Shown here one piece after another: positions 1 through 6,721 of a stretch of DNA of 8,975 nucleotides. The DNA is from Alphaproteobacteria bacterium (GTDB lineage Bacteria > Pseudomonadota > Alphaproteobacteria > ATCC43930 > CGMCC-115725), in NCBI GenBank assembly GCA_017353855.1, contig JAFMSA010000132.1, forward strand, positions 1-8,975. The letters are read 5' to 3'. Under the pieces are notes generated by a model, which was not told the DNA's origin, searched no databases, and saw nothing but the letters and a program-made list of their open reading frames with translations. The position numbers were made by a program, and so were the translations under genes. Numbering within the stretch: position 1 is the stretch's first letter; each line of letters begins with the position of its first letter.

Positions 1-430
1 TACAGGCCTCGCGTGATAAGAACATTGCGCGAACATTCTATGGATGCAATCGCCTGCGGCGATGCGCCGCTCATCCCCATGGCTGAAAGCAAGGGGATTG
101 CGCGGCGCAATTCTGGTCAATTCGCGGCTTTTCCCGTGAAACCGTGAATTTTCGTCGGATGTTCCGGCACGCCCGTTTGGCGGTCAAAACCGTAAGGAAA
201 CTCGACGAGTAGGCCGATTCCCGCGGTTCCCCAAGCCGGCAATCGCACCGGCCCGCTGACAGCCTCCATCGAGCTATCGGTCGAGACAAAACATCCAACG
301 GGGACGCGGCTCTGCTGCACCTTGGCCTTCTTCGGGCGGGCGAGCCTCGGAACCAAGCCTCGCAATGCAGCGGATGGGGCGGATTCTGCAAGCCATCGAA
401 TTTCCGCCGATCAGGCGAGCCGGATCGGCG
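1..430. other. Leading region without a supported gene
   Basis: I see no convincing gene here. The longest candidate is a minus-strand frame at 117-365 (82 codons). It has fairly GC-rich third positions, but it would need a TTG start, has no visible Shine-Dalgarno, and its product resembles nothing I recognise. It may be a remnant or chance. The stretch also holds a perfect inverted repeat (ATCGCC-TGC-GGCGAT at 49-63) and a direct repeat GAACATT at 20-26 and 31-37, spaced 11 bp. Both could belong to the control region of a gene left of the window. That is only a guess. Confidence 0.5.
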
Positions 431-431
431 T

Positions 432-460
432 TTGGAGAACCCGTCACCCAGCCTTATTAT
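432..460 (+). promoter_or_regulatory. Predicted sigma70 promoter of the first EmrB-like transporter
   Basis: A -35-like TTGGAG (432-437) is followed after 17 bases by TATTAT (455-460), five of six matches to the -10 consensus. Transcription would begin near 467, about 30 bases before the GTG start at 497. The block GTCACCCAGCCTTATTAT (443-460) recurs with 15 of 18 identities at 2228-2245, in front of marR, which supports it being a conserved promoter rather than chance. The -35 match is only moderate. Confidence 0.55.
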
Positions 461-461
461 G

Positions 462-478
462 AAGAACTACAAGTTCTT
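462..478. promoter_or_regulatory. Perfect palindrome, candidate MarR-type operator
   Basis: AAGAACT-ACA-AGTTCTT is a perfect inverted repeat with 7-bp arms and a 3-bp centre. It lies directly downstream of the predicted -10 element and covers the predicted transcription start, where a bound repressor would block RNA polymerase. MarR-family proteins typically bind palindromes of about 16-20 bp in this position. A marR gene lies 1.8 kb downstream, so it is the obvious candidate ligand, but I saw no matching palindrome in front of marR itself. Binding by another regulator is equally possible. Confidence 0.45.
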
Positions 479-496
479 TGCGACGAGTAGCGGCGG

Positions 497-2026
497 GTGA
501 GAAGCGAGGTGCGCGCTCCTGTCGCCAATCGCGGGGCGATCACGGCCTCGATCATGTTGGCGACAATCATGCAGGGGGTCGACAACACAATCGCCAATGT
601 TGCGCTGCCGCACATTCAGGGCAGTTTATCGGCCGCACAGGACCAGATTGCCTGGGTGCTGACGTCCTACATCGTGGCGGTGGCGATAATGACCCCGCTG
701 ACGGGCTGGCTCGCCGGGCGCCTCGGCATCAAATACGTTTTTTTGATCTCGGTTGCGGGTTTCACGCTGGCCTCGGCCTTGTGCGGCAGCGCCACCAGCC
801 TGACCCAGCTGGTCGTCTACCGCCTGCTGCAAGGCGCGTGCGGTGCCGGGTTGGTGCCGCTGTCCCAGTCGGTGCTGATGCAGATCAACCCGCCCGAGCG
901 GCACGGCCAGGCGATTGCGGTCTGGGGCACCGGTGTGATGCTGGGGCCGATCTTTGGGCCGATGCTCGGAGGCTGGCTGACCGAAGACTACAGCTGGCGC
1001 TGGATTTTCTACATCAACCTGCCGGTCGGAGTGATCGCCAGCCTCGGTATCCTGATCTTTATTCGCGAGACGCGGCCTCCCCATCGCGAGTCCTTCGATT
1101 TTTTTGGATTTGTGACATTGAGCATTGCGGTCGGCGCATTGCAGATGCTGCTCGACCGGGGTCAGCTCAAAGATTGGTTCGGCTCGACCGAGATCTGGAC
1201 CGAGGCGGCGGTCTCGGGAGTCGCCTTCTATCTGTTTATTGTCCATACCGCCACTGCCGGAGGTCGTTCCTTCATCAATCTGGATCTGTTGAAAAGCCCC
1301 AATTTCATGGCCGGGACCGTCCTGATGTTTTTCGTCGGCGGCATTCTCAGCGGCACGCTCGCGCTATTGCCGACGATGCTGCAGTCACTGATGAATTACC
1401 CGGTTTTGACGACCGGGCTGGTCACCGCGCCGCGGGGCATCGGCACGATGGTCGCGATGTTCTTCGTCGGGCGCATGATCAATCGTGTCGATAATCGGTT
1501 GATTATCCTCGCCGGATTTTTGCTGACGGTCGCCTCGCTGTGGCAGATGACCGGATTTTCGCTGCAGATGGGCATGGGGCCGATCATCTCCTCGGGCCTG
1601 TTGCAGGGGTTCGGGCTTGGCTGCACCTTCGTCCCATTGAACACGCTGGCGCTGTCGAACTTGCCGCGACACATCCTGACGCAGGGGACGGCGATGCGCA
1701 GCCTGATGCGCAATCTCGGCGGCAGTGTCAGTATCTCGATCCTCGAGGCGCTCCTGATCCAGAATACGCAGATCGTGCATTCCCGCCTCGTCGAGGGTCT
1801 GCGTCCGGACAACCCGGTGGCCCATGCACCGTTATCGGCAATCCCATTCAGCCTGACCAATCCGTCGGGCATTGCGGCCCTCAATGCCGAGGTGACGCGG
1901 CAAGCGGCGATGGTGGCCTATATCAACGATTATGCTCTGATGATGATGATCGTACTCCTGCTGATCCCGGCGCTGCTTTTGGTCCGCCGGGCCCGCCCGG
2001 CGCTGCGCGTTAGGCAGTTGCGCTGA
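497..2026 (+). CDS. EmrB/QacA-type (DHA2, 14-TM) drug:H+ antiporter, stand-alone copy
   Basis: This is a 509-aa inner-membrane efflux permease of the major facilitator DHA2 family, expected to export lipophilic drugs or toxic compounds using the proton gradient, usually with an EmrA-type adaptor. Visible hallmarks are the TM1 acidic motif VDNTIANVALP (D29), motif A GWLAGRLGIKY around residues 70-80, the TM4 motif YRLLQGACGAG (108-118), the antiporter motif C GVMLGPIFGPMLGG (146-159), and SWRWIFYINLPVG (166-178). Hydrophobic segments run throughout, consistent with 14 helices. The GTG at 497 is chosen because it gives exactly the same N-terminal length as the paralogue at 3975-5513; the two align gaplessly over residues 1-502. 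The ribosome-binding site is weak (GACGAG at 482-487). It has its own promoter and palindrome and no adjacent adaptor gene, so it may share the EmrA encoded at 2809-3978. Substrate unknown. Confidence 0.93.
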   Translation: MRSEVRAPVANRGAITASIMLATIMQGVDNTIANVALPHIQGSLSAAQDQIAWVLTSYIVAVAIMTPLTGWLAGRLGIKYVFLISVAGFTLASALCGSATSLTQLVVYRLLQGACGAGLVPLSQSVLMQINPPERHGQAIAVWGTGVMLGPIFGPMLGGWLTEDYSWRWIFYINLPVGVIASLGILIFIRETRPPHRESFDFFGFVTLSIAVGALQMLLDRGQLKDWFGSTEIWTEAAVSGVAFYLFIVHTATAGGRSFINLDLLKSPNFMAGTVLMFFVGGILSGTLALLPTMLQSLMNYPVLTTGLVTAPRGIGTMVAMFFVGRMINRVDNRLIILAGFLLTVASLWQMTGFSLQMGMGPIISSGLLQGFGLGCTFVPLNTLALSNLPRHILTQGTAMRSLMRNLGGSVSISILEALLIQNTQIVHSRLVEGLRPDNPVAHAPLSAIPFSLTNPSGIAALNAEVTRQAAMVAYINDYALMMMIVLLLIPALLLVRRARPALRVRQLR

Positions 2027-2030
2027 AGAA

Positions 2031-2048
2031 CCGCAGTGCGTCCTGCGG
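2031..2048 (+). terminator. Weak hairpin after the first transporter gene
   Basis: CCGCAG-TGCGTC-CTGCGG forms a perfect 6-bp stem starting four bases after the TGA stop. No run of T follows, so it is at best a weak or Rho-assisted stop site. It is listed because it is the only stem close to the gene end. Confidence 0.25.
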
Positions 2049-2166
2049 GGCGGCCGCTGCGCGCCTCTTCCGGACCAGGAGATTTTCGCGAAGGCCGTCG
2101 ACGAGTGATAACGAGGACCGCCCTCCAGGGGCGCCTTGAAGCACGGCGCCGCGCGCATCCATAGGC

Positions 2167-2245
2167 AGCCATCGAATTCCGGATAGTCAGCCGCGCGGAT
2201 TCTGTGCGGCATCGCCTGCCGAAATTTGTTACCCTGGCTTATTAT
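2167..2245 (+). promoter_or_regulatory. marR upstream region with duplicated promoter block
   Basis: The -10-like TATTAT (2240-2245) lies in GTTACCCTGGCTTATTAT (2228-2245), which matches 443-460 before the first transporter at 15 of 18 positions. Further upstream, AGCCATCGAATT (2167-2178) is identical to 391-402. The two upstream regions thus look like diverged copies of one control region. No good -35 is visible here; a weak CTGCCG sits at 2216-2221 with an 18-bp spacer. Predicted transcription start is near 2252, which leaves an 18-base leader before the ATG at 2270 and excludes the in-frame GTG at 2204 as the start. Confidence 0.45.
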
Positions 2246-2269
2246 CACCGTGGGTATGTTCGTATCGCC

Positions 2270-2812
2270 ATGACGATAGATCTCGAGCGCAGCTTTGGCT
2301 TCCTGGTTCACGACGTTGCGCGCCTGTTCGGGCGGCGCTTCAACCAGCGTGCCCTTCTTTTCCTTGGTCTCACCCGGGCGCAGTGCAAGGTGCTCGGCTA
2401 TCTCGCTCGCAATGAGGGCATCAACCAAGCCGGTCTTGCCGACCTGCTCGAAATCAAGCCGATGACTTTGGTACGCCAGATCGACCGCATGGAGGAGGAC
2501 GGCTGGATCGAGCGGCAGCCCCAGCCGGGCGACCGGCGGGCACGGCGCCTAGTTCTGACGGACAAGGCGCGGCCGATCCTGGCCCGTATCCTGGACCTCT
2601 CGAACGAGATCCGAGCCGAGTCTTTTGCGGGGCTTTCGCGGCAGGAGGGCAAACAACTGCTGGAGTTGTTGCGGCGGGTGCACGCGAATTTGTCGGAGCG
2701 GGTTCCGCCGCTCACCGCGGAGTTTGCCGAGCTCGACGAGCCGGACGACCAGGGACCTGTACAGCCACCGAATTCCGAGGCCGAATTGTCTCGGGTCGGA
2801 GGACGGCAGTGA
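2270..2812 (+). CDS. MarR-family transcriptional regulator of the efflux operon
   Basis: A 180-aa winged-helix regulator, expected to act as a dimer that represses nearby efflux genes until a phenolic or lipophilic ligand releases it. An N-terminal dimerisation helix (about 1-30) is followed by the DNA-binding domain: LTRAQCKVLGYLARNEG (34-50), the INQAGLADLLEIKPMTLVRQ helices (51-70) carrying the recognition helix, and the wing PGDRRARRLVLTDKA (86-100) with the family's D-x-R-x-x-R pattern. C-terminal helices (101-145) complete the dimer interface, and a hydrophilic tail of about 30 residues follows. One cysteine (C39) is present, so redox sensing is conceivable but unproven. The ATG at 2270 is chosen over an in-frame GTG at 2204 because homologous MarR proteins start near this point and the promoter-like block lies between the two. 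The stop overlaps the emrA start by four bases (GTGA), so marR heads the operon and may control itself and both pumps. Confidence 0.9.
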   Translation: MTIDLERSFGFLVHDVARLFGRRFNQRALLFLGLTRAQCKVLGYLARNEGINQAGLADLLEIKPMTLVRQIDRMEEDGWIERQPQPGDRRARRLVLTDKARPILARILDLSNEIRAESFAGLSRQEGKQLLELLRRVHANLSERVPPLTAEFAELDEPDDQGPVQPPNSEAELSRVGGRQ

Positions 2813-3978
2813 CGACCTCCGCCGAAAACGACACATCCAGGCTCGGTTCAGTACAGGCCCGCCTCAAGGGGCGCCCCGCCGTTATCGGAATACGGCGTCC
2901 GTTGCGCCAGCGGTTGCGGCTCCCGTTGATGCTGGCCGGACCGATCATCGTGCTTCTGGCCGCAGGTTACTGGTATCTCTCGAGCGGCCGCTATGAGTCC
3001 ACCGACGACGCCTACATCCAGGCGGCCCGGACCCAGGTCAGCACCGACGTCTCCGGCCGTGTCGTGGAAATCGACGTCAAAGACAATCAAAAGGTAAACG
3101 CCGGCCAAGTGCTCTTTCGCCTTGATCCACGCCCGTTCCGCATCGCTGTCGAGGAGGCCAAAGCACAGCTCGCCGCGGTTCGTTACCAGATTCACGCTAT
3201 GAAGGCGACTTATCACCAAAAGCGGGCTGACGCCAAGGCGGCAGAGGCCACCGCGGATTATCAGGACCGTGAGTTCGAACGGCAGAAACGCCTCCTCGTC
3301 TCCGGAACCGCCTCGCAGCAGCAATTCGAACAGGCGAAGCAGGCCTCTGAAAATGCGCGCCAGCAACTCGCGTCGAAGCAGCAGGATGTCGCGGTTGCGC
3401 TCGCCAATATCGGTGGCGATCCCGATCTTCCGCTTGAGCAACACCCGATGGTGCAGCACGCGCAGGCTGCGCTCGACCGCGCCGAGCTCAACCTGACTTA
3501 TGCGGAAATCCGCGCGCCGGAAAATGGGATCGTCACGAAAGTCGACCAGCTGCAGGTCGGCGATTACGTGACCGCCGGCACTCAGCTATTCTCGCTGATG
3601 TCGAGCGACCGGGTCTGGGTCGAGGCTAATTTCAAGGAGACCGAGCTTACTCATATGAGGCCGGGTCAGCGGGCGACGGTCGAGCTCGATACCTATCCCG
3701 ACGTCGTCTTTTCCGCTCGGGTCGAAAGCCTCAGCCCGGGCACCGGGCTGACTTTCTCACTACTGCCGGCGGAGAATGCGACAGGCAATTGGGTGAAGGT
3801 CGTTCAGCGCCTGCCGGTGCGTCTCAGCCTTACCCGGCTCGACTCGAACGCGCCGCTGCAGGCCGGGCTCAGCGCCACCGTCGAGGTCGACACCGGCTAT
3901 CGCCGGCCCTGGCTCGATCGGGTCCAGAGGGTGTTAGCCTGGGTTGCGGGCCCGACAACACGAGCCGCGGAGCGGTGA
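2809..3978 (+). CDS. emrA: EmrA/HlyD-family periplasmic membrane fusion protein
   Basis: A 389-aa adaptor that links an EmrB-type inner-membrane pump to an outer-membrane channel of the TolC kind. A basic cytoplasmic N-terminus is followed by one membrane anchor (about 38-57), then the typical YESTDDAYIQA (62-72) leading into the first half of the lipoyl-like domain (VSTDVSGRVVEIDV, 77-90; LFRLDPRPF, 102-110). A long alpha-helical hairpin rich in Q, A and charged residues spans about 112-200. The lipoyl half returns at YAEIRAPENGIVTKV (231-245), and the beta-barrel contains the EmrA-like RVWVEANFKETEL (268-280) and NWVKVVQRLPVRLS (327-340). Length matches EmrA proteins. GTG start at 2809 with a strong GGAGGA at 2798-2803; it overlaps the marR stop by four bases, which suggests translational coupling. 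The next gene, an EmrB, starts at its own stop in the same manner. Confidence 0.94.
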   Translation: MTTSAENDTSRLGSVQARLKGRPAVIGIRRPLRQRLRLPLMLAGPIIVLLAAGYWYLSSGRYESTDDAYIQAARTQVSTDVSGRVVEIDVKDNQKVNAGQVLFRLDPRPFRIAVEEAKAQLAAVRYQIHAMKATYHQKRADAKAAEATADYQDREFERQKRLLVSGTASQQQFEQAKQASENARQQLASKQQDVAVALANIGGDPDLPLEQHPMVQHAQAALDRAELNLTYAEIRAPENGIVTKVDQLQVGDYVTAGTQLFSLMSSDRVWVEANFKETELTHMRPGQRATVELDTYPDVVFSARVESLSPGTGLTFSLLPAENATGNWVKVVQRLPVRLSLTRLDSNAPLQAGLSATVEVDTGYRRPWLDRVQRVLAWVAGPTTRAAER

Positions 3979-5513
3979 GCGATGAGACCCACGCCCCGCT
4001 AGGGAACCGGGGCGCGATCACCGTTTCGATCATGCTGGCGACCTTCATGCAGGGGGTCGACACGACGATCGCCAATGTCGCGCTGCCGCATATGCAGGGC
4101 AGTCTGTCGGCTTCGCAGGACCAGATCGCGTGGGTCGTCACCTCCTATATTGTCGCGGCAGCGATCATGACCCCGTTGACGGGTTGGCTCGCGGCACGCT
4201 TTGGCATCAAATACGTTTTCTTCATCTCGGTCACGGGCTTTACGTTGGCATCGGCGTTATGCGGCGCCGCTACGAGCCTCGCGCAGCTCGTTTTCTACCG
4301 CCTGCTGCAGGGGATCTGTGGCGCGGCGCTGGTACCGCTGTCGCAGACCGTCCTGTTGCAGATCAATCCGCCGCACCGCCATGCTCATGCGATGTCGGTC
4401 TGGGGCATGGGGGTCATTCTAGGCCCGATTATCGGCCCGGCGCTTGGCGGCTGGCTGACCGATGATTACAGTTGGCGCTGGGTATTCTATATCAACGTGC
4501 CGGTCGGGGTTCTCGCGGCGATCGGGATCCTGATTTTTATTCACGAGGCGCGTCATCCCCACCGCGAGGGGTTCGACTTCTTCGGCTTTGTGACCCTGAG
4601 CCTGGCGATCGGCGCGCTGCAGATGATGCTCGACCGCGGTGAGCTGAAGGATTGGTTTGGCTCGACCGAGATTTGGGTCGAGGCCACGGTCGCCGGTCTG
4701 TCTATCTATCTCTTCATCGTCCACACCGCGACAGCGACCGAGCGGTCCTTTCTGAACCGCAGTCTCCTGAAGGACCCCAATTGTGTCGTCGGTACCGTCA
4801 TGATGTTCCTTATTGGGATACCCCTTTACGGAACGATGACGTTGTTGCCGACGATGCTGCAAGATCTGATGAACTATCCGGTCGTAACAACGGGGTTAGT
4901 GACCGCGCCGCGCGGCATCGGCACGATGCTCGCGATGTTTGCAGTCGCCCGCCTGAGCGGCCGCGTCGATATCAGGCTGATGATCCTGGTTGGACTGTTG
5001 GTGACTGCAGTCGCGATGTGGCAGATGACCGGGTTTTCGCTCTACATGGGAATGGGCCCGATCGTTTCGTCCGGAGTGCTGCAAGGTTTCGGCCTGGGCT
5101 TTGTCTTCACTCCGCTGAGCACGGTGACGTTCTCGACCCTGCCGCGCTCGCTTCTGACGCAAGGGACTGCCATCTTCAGCCTGATGCGCAACATCGGCGG
5201 CAGTGTCGGCATTTCGATTGTCGTGGCGCTGTTGGCCGAGAATACCCAGGTTGTCCATTCGCGGCTGGTCGAACATTTGCGACCGGACAACCCGCTTGCC
5301 CGGGCCCCCTATCTTACGCTGCCGTTCAGCCTGACCGCGCCGTCAGGAGTAGCGGCGCTCAATGCCGAGGCGACCCGCCAGGCGGCGATGGTCGCGTATA
5401 TCGACGATTTCAAACTAATGATGACGATGGTGATCGTCGGATTTCCGCTGCTGATGCTGTTGCGCAAACCGCGCCCGGCCCCGCCCGGAGCGGCGGTGGC
5501 CGTAGCGGAGTGA
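3975..5513 (+). CDS. emrB: EmrB-type (DHA2, 14-TM) drug:H+ antiporter, operon copy
   Basis: A 512-aa inner-membrane permease, the direct partner of the upstream EmrA. Hallmarks match the first copy at the same residue numbers: VDTTIANVALP with D29, GWLAARFGIKY near 70-80, YRLLQGICGAA (108-118), GVILGPIIGPALGG (146-159) and SWRWVFYINVPVG (166-178). Alignment with the protein encoded at 497-2026 needs no gap up to residue 502; over residues 11-60, 44 of 50 are identical. Divergence is concentrated in some helices (for example around 290-315) and in the C-terminal tail, where substrate or partner preference could differ. The GTG at 3975 overlaps the emrA TGA by four bases (GTGA). The frame is open upstream to 3789, but that part lies inside emrA and encodes no transporter sequence. 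The SD is weak (CGGAG at 3968-3972), so translation probably depends on coupling. No clear terminator follows. Confidence 0.94.
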   Translation: MSDETHAPLGNRGAITVSIMLATFMQGVDTTIANVALPHMQGSLSASQDQIAWVVTSYIVAAAIMTPLTGWLAARFGIKYVFFISVTGFTLASALCGAATSLAQLVFYRLLQGICGAALVPLSQTVLLQINPPHRHAHAMSVWGMGVILGPIIGPALGGWLTDDYSWRWVFYINVPVGVLAAIGILIFIHEARHPHREGFDFFGFVTLSLAIGALQMMLDRGELKDWFGSTEIWVEATVAGLSIYLFIVHTATATERSFLNRSLLKDPNCVVGTVMMFLIGIPLYGTMTLLPTMLQDLMNYPVVTTGLVTAPRGIGTMLAMFAVARLSGRVDIRLMILVGLLVTAVAMWQMTGFSLYMGMGPIVSSGVLQGFGLGFVFTPLSTVTFSTLPRSLLTQGTAIFSLMRNIGGSVGISIVVALLAENTQVVHSRLVEHLRPDNPLARAPYLTLPFSLTAPSGVAALNAEATRQAAMVAYIDDFKLMMTMVIVGFPLLMLLRKPRPAPPGAAVAVAE

Positions 5514-6250
5514 ATTCGGAACCTTCCCGGCGTGAGGGCCCGAGGGCATCCAGGAAACGCTCCCCTGCCGCCACCGCCTTGCACGGTGGGTGCATCATCA
5601 TCGAAGACCGCTTCCCGGCGAGATTTCCCTTCCGCATGGCGCACCGACGGTCATAGAGCTGCGACCAAGTGTACCCTACGCGTGTCGACACTGAACTCGT
5701 GGCCCGGATGCGGGCGCTCGAGGCCGTCGGGCCGCGGACACCGATAATCGCACCCATCTGCCGCAACTCTTATAGTCAAGCCCCGGTGCCGCCTCAAAGC
5801 ACCGCTGGCGGGATCTGTGCCTCGCGCAGCGGAAGGCTGACCGTGCTGATGCAGGCCGGAGAGCAGGAGTCCAGCCAAGCCGCCGATTTGGGCATCGGAC
5901 CTCAGGGCTTTGGGTCGAACCATGCGGCCAGTCGGTCTGCCGCCGCTCAACCCCGGTGGTTCACAAAGCGGATACAGGCCGCTACGGCCGCACTGTTGCG
6001 GACTTTTTGCCTCCGCGCCACGCTTGGACTGCGCCAACGGATGACGAAAGATGCCATTCCGCTCACGCGGCTACGCCGGTAAGCCCCGACCGGCGGGATT
6101 GCTCACGATTTCGCAGTGCCGGATCGGCACATGACATTCTCATCAATCTCATCAAGGGCGCCGGTGACGGGTGTCGACGGTGCTGTCAAACCCGAAGTTC
6201 AAGCACCGGGCCCTTCGGTCAGCACCCGCGACCAGCGACCGGCGCGACCC
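5514..6250. other. Gene-poor stretch with possible relics
   Basis: No intact gene can be supported in these 737 bases. Open frames on both strands are short, lack ribosome-binding sites and encode proline/arginine-rich low-quality sequence. A hairpin CCACCG-CCTTGCA-CGGTGG lies at 5571-5589, 57 bases behind the emrB stop, but no T-run follows, so I do not call it a terminator. The only protein-like trace is a receiver-domain-like segment at 5591-5758, listed separately. Confidence 0.5.
5591..5758 (+). pseudogene. Possible decayed response-regulator receiver domain
   Basis: In one reading frame, CIIIED (from 5591) resembles the acidic start of a receiver domain (the usual I-L-I-V-E-D). Further on in the same frame, DTELVARMRALEAVGPRTPI (from 5687) followed by IA resembles the stretch from the conserved M-D-G region through helix 3 to strand 4 (typically E-x-x-R-x-R-A-L-E ... 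T-P-I-I-A). A single TAG at 5654-5656 interrupts the frame. The distance between the two motifs is about 40 residues shorter than in a real receiver domain, and the phosphorylated aspartate region is missing. If real, it is a broken, internally deleted relic. The match is short and could be chance. Confidence 0.25.
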
Positions 6251-6297
6251 AAAATTTCTTGGGCGGACCCGCAGCCAATGAAGCCGCGGGCCCGCCC
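6251..6297 (-). terminator. Rho-independent terminator of the 6308-6679 gene
   Basis: Read on the minus strand, GGGCGGGCCCGCGGC (6297-6283), a 7-base loop and GCTGCGGGTCCGCCC (6275-6261) form a 15-bp stem containing two G-U pairs. The tail AAGAAATTTT (6260-6251) follows. The stem begins 10 bases after the minus-strand stop at 6308. The T-run is short and offset, so termination may be incomplete. On the plus strand no T-run follows the stem. Confidence 0.6.
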
Positions 6298-6307
6298 GTC
6301 CCTCGTT

Positions 6308-6679
6308 CTAACGCGCCGGGTAGCAGGCGCCGTTGTAATAGGTGTACCCATAGGCGCATCGCGGCGCCGGCGGGGCCCCTGTGAGCATATTGGCGGTGCC
6401 GGAAACGGCGCCGGTGGCGGTTCCAAGCGCTCCGCCCACGACCGCACCGACGGGACCGCCGGTGGCATAGCCGCTCTGGGCGCCGGCCGCCTCGCCGGAC
6501 ATCGCGCCGTATGCCGGGTTAGCATACCCTGGCGGCTGCGCCGGCTGGCAGACGCCGTTAATATACGTGTAACCCGGCGCACAGGCATATTGCGCCATCG
6601 CCGCGCTCGGCGTCGCCGCTACCGCGCCAACGATCGCCAGAACCTTGAAACTCGCCGGAACCTTGAAGCTCGTAGGCAT
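6308..6679 (-). CDS. Small secreted Cys-loop / glycine-zipper protein, long form
   Basis: A 123-aa protein of unknown function. A signal peptide (about 1-29, ending SAAMA before Q30) predicts export to periplasm or surface. The mature part has a distinctive order: a loop CAPGYTYINGVC (33-44), a Pro/Gly/Tyr-rich linker (PGYANPAYG), a glycine-zipper-like hydrophobic stretch GGPVGAVVGGALGTATGAVS (74-93), and a second loop CAYGYTYYNGAC (108-119). Both loops have ten residues between the cysteines and are clearly repeats of one unit, each likely closed by a disulfide. The zipper could insert in or pack against a membrane. The ATG at 6679 is preceded by GGAGG (6689-6685) at 5 bases. The frame is open further upstream, but that part lies over the divergent gene. 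A paralogue sits at 7836-8141 in the same orientation. An 18-bp tandem duplication in the signal-peptide region repeats SFKV. Family comparison would be needed for any function. Confidence 0.8.
   Translation of the reverse strand: MPTSFKVPASFKVLAIVGAVAATPSAAMAQYACAPGYTYINGVCQPAQPPGYANPAYGAMSGEAAGAQSGYATGGPVGAVVGGALGTATGAVSGTANMLTGAPPAPRCAYGYTYYNGACYPAR
6640..6672 (-). repeat. 18-bp in-frame tandem duplication in signal-peptide region
   Basis: GAACCTTGAAACTCG (6640-6654) and GAACCTTGAAGCTCG (6658-6672, plus-strand reading) match at 14 of 15 positions with an 18-bp period. On the coding strand this repeats the six-residue unit around SFKV (residues 4-7 and 10-13). The paralogue at 7836-8141 has only one such unit, so the extra copy probably arose here by replication slippage. 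Confidence 0.75.
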
Positions 6680-6704
6680 CGCGACCTCCGATAAACATCG
6701 AAAG

Positions 6705-6721
6705 GGCGGCAGTGCGCCGCC
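6705..6721 (-). other. GC-rich hairpin in the leader of the 6308-6679 gene
   Basis: GGCGGC-AGTGC-GCCGCC is a perfect 6-bp stem with a 5-base loop, 26 bases upstream of the minus-strand ATG. It lies in the divergent spacer (6680-6860), so depending on the promoter position it could be part of the leader RNA. Function unknown; chance is possible in GC-rich DNA. I could not identify convincing promoters for either divergent gene in this spacer. Confidence 0.3.

Noticed and set aside
117..365. 82-codon minus-strand frame
   Set aside because: TTG start, no Shine-Dalgarno and no recognisable similarity. GC-rich third positions alone are not enough to call a gene.
478..2013. Long open frames overlapping the first EmrB gene in other frames and on the minus strand
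   Set aside because: They encode Arg/Pro/His-rich sequence without family features and are explained by high third-position GC in the real gene. The same holds for frames over the second EmrB and the propeller gene.
2130..2150. GGCGCC-N9-GGCGCC hairpin between the first transporter and marR
   Set aside because: GGCGCC is itself palindromic and frequent in GC-rich DNA, and no T-run follows, so neither terminator nor operator can be supported.
2204..2269. GTG start giving a 202-aa MarR protein
   Set aside because: The promoter-like block with TATTAT lies between this GTG and the ATG at 2270, and the added residues do not resemble a MarR N-terminus.
3789..3974. Extended N-terminus of the operon EmrB starting inside emrA
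   Set aside because: The extra 62 residues lie out of frame within emrA, resemble no transporter sequence, and the paralogue has the shorter N-terminus.
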